In this document: piece after piece, positions 33,407 to 40,739 of the stretch | Layout: the number at the start of each line of letters is the position of its first letter | How positions within the stretch are numbered: the stretch's first letter is position 1 | Assembly (NCBI GenBank): GCA_023229605.1 | Contig: JALNYY010000003.1 | Coordinates: forward strand, 1 to 64,000 | Length of the DNA stretch: 64,000 nucleotides | Reading direction: 5' to 3' | DNA from: Methylobacter sp. | GTDB taxonomy: Bacteria > Pseudomonadota > Gammaproteobacteria > Methylococcales > Methylomonadaceae | Notes under the pieces: model-generated | Databases searched by the model: none | Seen by the model: the letters and a program-made list of their open reading frames with translations, nothing else | What the model was told of the DNA's origin: nothing | Position numbers and translations under genes: made by a program

Positions 33407-34660
33407 CTACAGAGGGGATACCTTAACGTGCACCTGAGACACATAGTCGTCTGCAAGTTGCTCGGCCTGTTCGCGCGTATTGCCGAGTGTCATGACATAG
33501 CCGATGCGATCGCCGTTTTGATAAGGGTATGAAACAGGATTCCCCGGTTTTTTGAGGATTTCAACATGCCGAATGCCCGAGCCTGATGCCGGCGGAATAA
33601 TGACCTCTTCCAGAGTCCCCGCAGCCTCGGTGATTATCCATCTCGACACGGCGAAACCGCAAGGCGCTTGATAGGGTAATTCCGACAACGGTTTTCCCAA
33701 ATGCAGATCGATTACGTCTTCGTGGACCGATCTACCCAAGGCCAGATTCAAAAGACGCGGTATTTTGGCGCCTACGAGCCGGGGGTTAACCTCGACCAGA
33801 AGCGGGCCCTGTTCCGGCGACAGTAAAATCTCCGTATGCGTCGCGCCGTCATTGAAGCCCAGGGCGTCCAAAACTGAAAACACATAGTCTTGAATCTTGT
33901 CTGTTTCATACCGGTCTGATGGAAAACAGCTGCCTTTGATGGCGCATGAGGGGGGCGGATACATCAGTTTTTCATTGATGCCCAGCATCACATGCTTGCC
34001 GTTCCGGGTGAGCGTGTCGCAACCGACAAGCTGGCCGGATATATAGCGTTCGACCAGTAAGCGGTCATTCGCCATAACGCCAAATCCGTAATCGGTATGG
34101 CAAGGCAAGTAATTATCCAGTGGATCGAGCAGCGGATTCAGATCGTCTTCCGATAGGAAAATTGCGATGTTTTGCGAACCGTATCCGTCGCACGGTTTTA
34201 CAAGGACAGGAAAGCCCATGCTTTCGACAGCCGCCCTAAGTTGTTGGTTGTCCGTCGCCAGGGCAAATTCGGGTTGGCGAATTCCGTTTTCAGCCAGAAT
34301 GGTTCGCACCGTAAACTTGTCGCGCATAGCGGCCGCCGATTCGGGATTCAGAAACCTGAGGTTTAAGCGTTCCGCCAACTTGGCCGCTTCCGGTATGCGG
34401 GTGTCAATCAGGCACAGTAGCGCATCGAACGGGTCTTTCTGATGAATCTCGACGGCCCGCTTTTCGAATTCGTGATAATCAAAGGGTTTGATTTCGACGA
34501 TGCGCTTTGCCGAGCCGAGATATTTCTTCAAGGTCCCGTTTTGTGCGTAATAGGAACTGTCGGCGGTAAAAAATGTAACTTGGTGGCCTTGCGCCTGAGC
34601 TGCCTCGAATAGATCGAAGTCGTTGCCGCCAGGAACTTCGAGCAAGAGTAGATGCGCCAT
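33407..34660 (-). CDS. ATP-grasp ligase, last gene of the WD40/FMN/FGE cluster
   Basis: This 417-residue ATP-grasp enzyme is of the carbamoyl-phosphate-synthase or L-amino-acid-ligase type. It would join a carboxylate, via an acyl phosphate, to an amine. The N-terminal domain is Rossmann-like (1-110). Nucleotide-binding strands are GFPVLVKPCDGYGSQNIAIF (about 157-176) and RLLVERYISGQLVGCD, and the metal-binding block is GPLLVEVNPRLVG (about 293-305). The C-terminal domain (about 330-417) resembles BacD or phosphoribosylglycinamide-type tails. It starts 0 bp after the FGE-like gene stop. The substrate is unknown. Confidence 0.85.
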   Translation of the reverse strand: MAHLLLLEVPGGNDFDLFEAAQAQGHQVTFFTADSSYYAQNGTLKKYLGSAKRIVEIKPFDYHEFEKRAVEIHQKDPFDALLCLIDTRIPEAAKLAERLNLRFLNPESAAAMRDKFTVRTILAENGIRQPEFALATDNQQLRAAVESMGFPVLVKPCDGYGSQNIAIFLSEDDLNPLLDPLDNYLPCHTDYGFGVMANDRLLVERYISGQLVGCDTLTRNGKHVMLGINEKLMYPPPSCAIKGSCFPSDRYETDKIQDYVFSVLDALGFNDGATHTEILLSPEQGPLLVEVNPRLVGAKIPRLLNLALGRSVHEDVIDLHLGKPLSELPYQAPCGFAVSRWIITEAAGTLEEVIIPPASGSGIRHVEILKKPGNPVSYPYQNGDRIGYVMTLGNTREQAEQLADDYVSQVHVKVSPL

Positions 34661-35728
34661 TTATATTTCCTTTTGAATAGTGAAGCGTAAAGTCCTGTTT
34701 AGAGACTGGGCAGGGTAAATGCTTTCGGCCAGTCTAAAACCCATAGCATAAGTGACGGATCGGGGATTATGTCCATGGCGTCTTCGAGTTCTCGCCAGAT
34801 CTCGGAACCGCGCGAAACTTCCGCCTCGGGCGATGCGATAAGCGCCGTGAATCTGGCTCAGATGATCGTCAATGACCGGGCCGCCCGGATAGGGTTGGTA
34901 ATTGTCCGACACATATTCCTCGACATTACCCGCCATGTCGCATACAGAAAAACACGATTCCCCGCCATGAAAAATGCCAACGGGCGAGGTGTCAAACAGT
35001 CCTGTCTCACAGGTGTTAGCCAGGCTTTCATCGAATTCGTCGCCCCATGGAAACTCACGGCGTTCCGGGCCTGCGGCGGCAAACTCCCATTCGCTTTCGG
35101 TAGGCAAACGAAAGCATCGGCCGGTCATGGTTGCCAGCCACCGGGCATAAGCATCGCAGGCTTCTGCCGAAAGCGTGTAAACCGGGTGATTGGCGCGTTC
35201 GACCGGAAACCGTCGGAATGCCCAGCTTGTCGGAATCTCGGGGTAACGCGTATCGACCAGAAAATCGCGGTATTCCTGGTTGGTTACCGGGAATTTACCA
35301 ATCCGGTAATCCTCAAGCGTAACGTCATGTTGTGGACATTCCTTACGGATCCAGGACTCGTCCAAACCCAGTTTGCAAAATCGCGCCAAAACGTCATCGA
35401 CAGCCGTTTCTTCCAAGCCGATGACGACAGCGCCTCCGGGAATATCCACCATGGCCGGATTGTTCGTTACTATGCGGGGATCGCCTATCAGTGCCAGCAG
35501 GTTGCCGGCCGCCAGCCTTTTTTCCAAATGGGTGTTGCCGTCTTGGACAACTGCCAGCAGCTCATCACTATTCAGTTGACGCAGTTCGTCGTATATCCCG
35601 CCGATATGCCCGGAAAACCTGTCTGCCACGTAGTAATCCGGTAAGCCGAGGCGTTCACGGTCGGTCATAGTGCCGCACAACGTGGCCCCAAATTCAGGCC
35701 AGTCCCGCTTCGTTAAAATCGCAGCCAT
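34661..35728 (-). CDS. FGE-sulfatase/SUMF1-fold protein lacking the catalytic cysteine pair
   Basis: This is a 355-residue protein from the ATG at 35728, which has CTGGAG upstream. A longer frame to 35815 overlaps the reductase gene. The N-terminal about 95 residues contain a DELRQLNSDELLAVVQDG helix. The FGE-sulfatase fold follows, with FPVTNQEYRDFL, FRLPTESEWEFAAAG, CDMAGNVEEYVSDN, ARGGSFARFRD and MGFRLAES. Formylglycine-generating enzymes carry two catalytic cysteines in the loop after RGGSF, and here that loop is Arg-rich with none. EgtB-type iron ligands are not evident either. So the fold is clear but the reaction is not. Confidence 0.82.
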   Translation of the reverse strand: MAAILTKRDWPEFGATLCGTMTDRERLGLPDYYVADRFSGHIGGIYDELRQLNSDELLAVVQDGNTHLEKRLAAGNLLALIGDPRIVTNNPAMVDIPGGAVVIGLEETAVDDVLARFCKLGLDESWIRKECPQHDVTLEDYRIGKFPVTNQEYRDFLVDTRYPEIPTSWAFRRFPVERANHPVYTLSAEACDAYARWLATMTGRCFRLPTESEWEFAAAGPERREFPWGDEFDESLANTCETGLFDTSPVGIFHGGESCFSVCDMAGNVEEYVSDNYQPYPGGPVIDDHLSQIHGAYRIARGGSFARFRDLARTRRRHGHNPRSVTYAMGFRLAESIYPAQSLNRTLRFTIQKEI

Positions 35729-35783
35729 CGTTCCGTTTCTCCAGATAGTTTTGAAAAGTAAATCCTGTTTTGACCTCCGGTGA

Positions 35784-36422
35784 TCATTGTGAAAATCCCG
35801 GTGCGTTTTCGACAACCATCCCGAATCGCTTGAGCGTCAGTTCCAGATGATCATTAAAATAGAGGTCGCATAACGAGCCGTCTTCTTCCCAGGCTCCTGC
35901 GGCATAGGGCAGGGACAGCTGTTCCGGAAGGATAAAACAGCCCAAATAAGCGAACAGGTTACGGGCGCTTTGTAAGCCGAGTATTCCGCCGCTCCAACCC
36001 GGCGTTGCGCAGGCAAGTAACAGCGGTTTGCTATGGAACGGATTGATATAGTCTTGCCCGGCATGGATTCTCGGCATCCTGGACACCCAGTCGACGGTGT
36101 TTTTTAAGTAGGGACTGAATGAACCGTTGTATTCCGGGCTGACCACAACCAGGCCATCAGCGGTGCGAAAGCGCTCGTAAACCGGTTTGACCTTTTCCAG
36201 GAGGACCTGATCCTGTTCCATCTCCTGGTTAAACAAAGGCAGGTCAACTGCGTCGGCCTCAAGGATTTCGACGCGGAAATCCTGCGTCAATAAAGACTCG
36301 ATATGCAAAGCCAAACGGCGATTTAACGACTGCTTTCGTTGGCTGCCTGGGAAGATCAGTATAGTTTTCAAAGGAGGCTCATTCGGTTTTTTAATGGGCG
36401 ACAGGATAGATTTCACCGTCAT
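35784..36422 (-). CDS. NADPH-dependent FMN reductase family flavoprotein
   Basis: This is a flavodoxin-like reductase of about 212 residues that uses NAD(P)H to reduce FMN or a small substrate. The phosphate loop FPGSQRKQSLNRRLA near the start, VVSPEYNGSFSPYLKNTVDWVSR (about 110-130) and KPLLLACATPGWSGG are typical of the YwqN/SsuE-like group. The start is uncertain: ATG at 36422 overlaps the WD40 gene by 32 bp, and no clear ribosome site is seen. It is the second gene of the four-gene cluster and probably a redox partner for the neighbouring enzymes. Confidence 0.83.
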   Translation of the reverse strand: MTVKSILSPIKKPNEPPLKTILIFPGSQRKQSLNRRLALHIESLLTQDFRVEILEADAVDLPLFNQEMEQDQVLLEKVKPVYERFRTADGLVVVSPEYNGSFSPYLKNTVDWVSRMPRIHAGQDYINPFHSKPLLLACATPGWSGGILGLQSARNLFAYLGCFILPEQLSLPYAAGAWEEDGSLCDLYFNDHLELTLKRFGMVVENAPGFSQ

Positions 36423-38082
36423 AGGATGCAGCAAGGAAGCGGCTCTGCACCGGATCATAGCTTATCGATGAGATACCGGCTGTGGTCGGACGTTCGAAAG
36501 TTGTCCAGGTCCGTGTCGGAAAATCAAACCCCGCCAGAGTCCCGCCATAGCTGCCCGTCATCAGCGATTGCCCGTCAGGGCTGGCGCAAATGCATTTTAT
36601 CGAGTTTAAATGCGGCGCCGGATAGACCTCTTGGCCGCCATCAATCCAGATACGCAACGACCTATCCCGCGCCACGCTTGCGAAACCGGTATCCCCGACT
36701 TTGCAACAGGCATTGGCGATTTTTTCATGCGCCTGCGTAATCTTCAGGGCGAGGCTTAGATCGTCACAGTTGTGCCAGGCAATGTCCGTCGAGGCGCAAA
36801 CAGAAAACAGCCGGTCCTGATTAGCCGCTATGCCCTTGATTGCATTTTCATAGACTTTGATTTTCTGCTCCGGTTTGATCGTCTGATCCGGCTGAACGGA
36901 AAATACGATCATTTCACCGGTGTAACTGCCGACCGCGATGTGCGGATGCGCTGCCCGGTAAAAGAGGGCGCCGCAATTTAAGGGGGAGTGGTGTTCATAA
37001 ATAATCTTGCCGCTGTCTACGTCGAAGAGTTGGCCGAGTTGCCCGCCCGCGTACAGGCGGTCGCCCGCCGATAGTAAAAAGTTGCATAAACTTCCTAAAT
37101 GGGAATAGGCTTTGCCGTCCTTGAACACGGTGCCGGAATCGCCAACGGCGTAAGTGCTTCCTTGATGAACAACGACAGCGTTGATGCCGTTTCCGGCCTC
37201 AATTTCATCGGTATTCCAGCTGTTTTGGCGCCAGTCATAAACGGCGTAGGTTGTTCCGAACGTGCCGGCGACCAATTTATCGTTATCCAGCATGGCGGCA
37301 GCCCTCGGCCAAATGATTGCTGGAATCTCGGTGCGCTGCTGTTCCGTAACCGTTCCGGTCTCGCTGATATGCCAGAGAGCCAATGTGCGGTCGTAACTGA
37401 GGGACGCCAGAAGCCGGCGCTGTTCGCAGTAGACTATCTTCTTGATGCCTGCCCGATGGGCTGAGTAATAACAAAGCTTCCCTTCCGTAGTAATGATTGC
37501 GATCCGGCCGAGATCGTCACCGGCGATGATCCGGCCTTGAACATCCATTTCGATGGTATCCGTGCGAACGCCATCGAGATTGTAGCAATGCAGCTGAATG
37601 CCTTTTTCGATGTCCCATTCCCGTACCGTACCGTCCACGCTCGACGAAACCAGACGCTTTCCGTCCCGGCTCCACAGCAGCGAAATGATGTTCCCTGTGT
37701 GTCCCCAAAAGGTTTTGAGGCAACGGCCGGACAGATCGAATACCCTGACGGCTCTATCCAAAGCGCAGGTCGCTACGGCGCAATTGTCCGGTGCAAAAAC
37801 CGCCATATCCACATCGTCGGCGTGACCGGTCAGAACGGCCAGAAGACGTAATGTGGGTAACTCCCAAATTCGGGCCGTATAATCGCTGCCGGCGCTGACC
37901 AGTAATTTACCGTCCGGGCTGAACGCGCAATGATTAACCAAGTGGTCGTGCATGCCCCTAGCCAAGGATTTCCGTGTTAATGAGTCCCACAAAATGACTC
38001 GATTATCGTAACCGCCGGTCGCAATATAAGCGCCATGCGTTGCAACACTACTGATTGGGCCTGTGTGCTTCATTTTTGGCAT
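36391..38082 (-). CDS. WD40-repeat protein heading the four-gene cluster
   Basis: This 563-residue cytosolic beta-propeller protein has no signal peptide or other domain. Repeats end in GGYDNRVILWDS, AGSDYTARIWEL, CALDRAVRVFDL, SSVDGTVREWDI, LSYDRTLALWHI, RDRSLRIWI and GSYGGTLAGFDF, so it holds roughly 10-13 blades and probably two propellers. WD40 proteins are scaffolds. Its stop overlaps the reductase gene start, so it is cotranscribed with it. A stand-alone double propeller leading an operon of small-molecule enzymes is unusual and suggests an assembly or recognition role. Confidence 0.87.
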   Translation of the reverse strand: MPKMKHTGPISSVATHGAYIATGGYDNRVILWDSLTRKSLARGMHDHLVNHCAFSPDGKLLVSAGSDYTARIWELPTLRLLAVLTGHADDVDMAVFAPDNCAVATCALDRAVRVFDLSGRCLKTFWGHTGNIISLLWSRDGKRLVSSSVDGTVREWDIEKGIQLHCYNLDGVRTDTIEMDVQGRIIAGDDLGRIAIITTEGKLCYYSAHRAGIKKIVYCEQRRLLASLSYDRTLALWHISETGTVTEQQRTEIPAIIWPRAAAMLDNDKLVAGTFGTTYAVYDWRQNSWNTDEIEAGNGINAVVVHQGSTYAVGDSGTVFKDGKAYSHLGSLCNFLLSAGDRLYAGGQLGQLFDVDSGKIIYEHHSPLNCGALFYRAAHPHIAVGSYTGEMIVFSVQPDQTIKPEQKIKVYENAIKGIAANQDRLFSVCASTDIAWHNCDDLSLALKITQAHEKIANACCKVGDTGFASVARDRSLRIWIDGGQEVYPAPHLNSIKCICASPDGQSLMTGSYGGTLAGFDFPTRTWTTFERPTTAGISSISYDPVQSRFLAASYDGEIYPVAH

Positions 38083-38122
38083 CCGGGAAAACTGTATATA
38101 TACGCATAAATTCTCAGCTTTG

Positions 38123-38151
38123 AAATCCCTGGCGACTTTCGCCAGGGATTT
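38123..38151. terminator. Perfect 13-bp stem-loop between the His-rich gene and the WD40 gene
   Basis: AAATCCCTGGCGA and TCGCCAGGGATTT pair exactly around a 3-base loop. It sits 20 bp past the stop of the His-rich gene and 40 bp before the WD40 start. Without a clear T-run it may attenuate rather than stop transcription into the cluster. Confidence 0.55.
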
Positions 38152-38171
38152 GTCGAACGGGGACTAAATGA

Positions 38172-38546
38172 TCAAACGACGGTATTGACGTTGGTTCCAA
38201 CGGATCCCGATGTCGCGAGCTGAGGAATATCTGCGTTGCTGGAATTTGCGTCGGCTGCCGCGTTATGATGGTGATGATGACCGCCTGATTTTAGCGCGGA
38301 AAAGGCTTGCTGTGCGGCTTTCACATCGCCTGTTTGCAGCGCCGCCCCTAATTTACCCAGTGGGCTGTTAGGGTCGGCGGCTTTCGGCGAGTTAGCGGAG
38401 AGTGTTGAAAATGCCTTTTGAGCGGCGCTTAGATCGCCAGACTGTAGGGCTTGAGCTAATTGATTGAAATCTTGACGTTGCTGTTGCCATTTGCCGGCGC
38501 CGCTGGCTTGTGACGACATGCTTGGCGACGATATGGACATGCCCAT
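38172..38546 (-). CDS. Small His-rich repeat protein
   Basis: This 124-residue low-complexity cytosolic protein has two copies of ALQxGDxxAAQxAFxxL (about 33-50 and 69-86). A GGHHHHHN run follows, then a Ser/Ala/Asn tail. It has no signal peptide. AGGAG lies near the ATG. A related repeat type occurs in other proteobacteria, but I cannot name a function. The His run could bind Ni, Zn or Cu. It is upstream of the WD40 cluster on the same strand, separated by a stem-loop. Confidence 0.65.
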   Translation of the reverse strand: MGMSISSPSMSSQASGAGKWQQQRQDFNQLAQALQSGDLSAAQKAFSTLSANSPKAADPNSPLGKLGAALQTGDVKAAQQAFSALKSGGHHHHHNAAADANSSNADIPQLATSGSVGTNVNTVV

Positions 38547-39244
38547 AAAATTCTCCTATGCTTAAATGATTAAAAAATACTAGAGGCCTGTTTTGACTGT
38601 TCAGGCACTTCCATTCTATTTATCGGTATTCACGGTTCTTTCCTAAGCGCCGGAGTTAACATGTTACAAGCGGCAATAATTTGCCTGCGGAAACTATCTC
38701 AACATCCGAAACCGGCAACGCAACCGCAGTTCCAATATGCTTTTAGCCGAAAAATGCCGGAATCCTAGGAAACGGCGACAAAATAACGGCAGAATGCATT
38801 GTCCTTTTAAGTTAAAAGCAGATATTGCGCCAATTTCAGATAAACACATCTTCTGTGGTGAATTAAAATAACAACTCAAAAAAATTGTTTCCGGCATGCA
38901 GAGGCTCTGTTGCAAATATAAAACTGTCAGTTGCTCGGATGGGTGCTGTCTGCTTGCGTTTTAGGATTATTTGTTTGTTAATGCAGCGGCAGTTAAAGGA
39001 AACGCCAAGAGGATTGCCGGTATCGCCAGGTTTTTGTTCGTTTGCGTAAGCTCAATTGCGTTGAAATACTTTTTTATCCGAACGATATTCATCGCGCCGG
39101 CATCACGCGCCAAATAATCATTTTTCGCCGAAAAGTTCAGCCTTGGTATGCGTAACAGTGCTTAATAATGTGATCTGTAAGTGCGATGGGACTTTTAATG
39201 TCCCATCAGCAGCTTATACAAAAGCGGCGTTTATATACCGTTGA
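38547..39244. other. 698-bp gap without a clear gene
   Basis: An open frame at 38694-38915 on the minus strand has no family or good start and is not called. GGCTCTGTTGCAAA at 38903-38916 matches the kind of terminal inverted repeat seen in IS6-type elements, but no partner repeat or transposase is visible. A GATGGGAC...GTCCCATC hairpin at 39186-39208 may end the yfdX transcript. Confidence 0.4.
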
Positions 39245-40168
39245 TTATTTTTTAGTTTGCATGACTTTGTTTTTTAACTCAGAAAGATGGCGCTTAATTT
39301 TTTCCCATGTGTCAGCCGATTGTTTGGAGTGTAAAGTTTCCTTGATGGCATCAATCTCAGTGTAAAGTATTTTATAGTCGTCCTTGCCGCCGTAGCCCAA
39401 TTGTTCGGCGAGTGTCAGCTTATCTTTGGCCGCATCGGTTAATTTCTGGATTTCAGCTCTGCTTTTTTCCTTGGACAGATCTTTCTTGTGTTCCAATTCA
39501 GCCGCTTCATCCAGCAGAGCTTCAGCCCGGAGGATAGGCAGGGGGATAACTTCGGTGGTCTTGACCAGCATGTTTAAGACCTGGTCTAAAACGCTTGCAG
39601 CCTCAGTTGCTTTTCCTTTATCAATCAATGCTACAGCGTCTTTAATGGCGACAGGAAATGAACCTAGCGGAATACTGATGGTCGTGATTCGTATCTCACT
39701 GGCCAACCCGGCAAGTATCTCTCTTGCACCTTGCAAATTGCCGGCTTCAAGAAAATCATCGGCTTCGTCGCGTACTTTTTCGACTGCTTTAGCATCGCCT
39801 TGAAAATCAATAACATCAGTTTCGAGGTCAGCGGGAATCAATGCCAGAGAGGGGTCTTTTGCCAGAAGAATATCCAGTTTTCCCGAAACAGCCTGCAAGA
39901 TCGACATAGCTTTTTTACTGTCATTTTTCTCTAAGGCTTCGAGCGCTTGCTGGGTTCCCAGCATGGCTTCATTGGCTTCATTGGCAATTTTCTGCTCTTT
40001 TTCTTCCAGGATTTTACGCCTGGTTGTCGATGTGCTTTTATCGATGCTGGATACCGTAGTCACGCTTTGCTTTTTTTCAGGGTCGGCAAGAGCATCCATA
40101 GAAAAAGGAAGCGATGAAATCAAGACCAGCGCAGTATATGTGGCTATTTTATGGAGTTGTTTTTTCAT
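39245..40168 (-). CDS. YfdX-family periplasmic protein
   Basis: This 307-residue secreted helical protein has a signal peptide (about 1-28, cleavage near ALADPEK). The mature part is mostly helical and has the YfdX-type blocks SKKAMSILQAVSGKLDILLAK and ISIPLGSFPVAIKDAVALID. YfdX proteins are linked to acid and oxalate stress in enteric bacteria. It is divergent from the P-type proton ATPase across a 571-bp region, so the two may respond to the same stress. Confidence 0.85.
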   Translation of the reverse strand: MKKQLHKIATYTALVLISSLPFSMDALADPEKKQSVTTVSSIDKSTSTTRRKILEEKEQKIANEANEAMLGTQQALEALEKNDSKKAMSILQAVSGKLDILLAKDPSLALIPADLETDVIDFQGDAKAVEKVRDEADDFLEAGNLQGAREILAGLASEIRITTISIPLGSFPVAIKDAVALIDKGKATEAASVLDQVLNMLVKTTEVIPLPILRAEALLDEAAELEHKKDLSKEKSRAEIQKLTDAAKDKLTLAEQLGYGGKDDYKILYTEIDAIKETLHSKQSADTWEKIKRHLSELKNKVMQTKK

Positions 40169-40739
40169 ATTATTTCTCTTTGTCCAAAGTTAAAGATATT
40201 TTTAATCAACAAATACTTACAGTGACTTAGTAAGAACATGAAGAACATACAGGCTAAAGCTATTTCCATGCCACACGCTGATCACCGGAAATAACATGAG
40301 TAAAATCAAACCTGACTGTTTAAAAAGAGAAAATTAAAATGAATGTGGAGATTGTTAAAAGGTTCAAATAAACCTTATCTGTACGGTTCTTTTCAACTAC
40401 TGCCGCTTTTGCGCTACCCGGCTAACCGTAAAAAAATCGGCTAAACTTAAATTAAAATAATAGCTTATTGAAAATATGCAGGATATTCCTGGTTTGGGAG
40501 TTCGCCATGGCGGAGACTGTTTAAATATGCGCAATCCAATTGAATTATAAGCCGATTTATTGGTTTTTCAGGTCAGTGGCACGTATTTTGATGCCGATAG
40601 TTAAGCATGATGGTTCACATAACAATGAGGAGGTTTCTTAAAAATCAATTTGCAAGCGGGTAATCATCAAAAAACTGGCTTTTATTCATCGAGTCTGACG
40701 TTTAATTTTAATTAAACACACTTAAACAGAGAGATTGCT
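40169..40739. promoter_or_regulatory. 571-bp divergent promoter region with a sigma-54-like site
   Basis: GTGGCAC-GTATT-TTGAT at about 40576-40592 fits the -24/-12 pattern TGGCAC-N5-TTGC, with A for C in the -12 element. It points toward the proton ATPase gene 150 bp downstream. The rest is AT-rich with no gene. The sigma-54 call is by consensus only. Confidence 0.4.

Noticed and set aside
34769..35644. 291-codon open frame opposite the FGE-fold gene
   Set aside because: It is antisense to a gene with family motifs and resembles no protein.
38694..38915. 73-codon frame in the 698-bp gap
   Set aside because: Cys/Arg-rich with no ribosome site or family; it overlaps the putative IS end.
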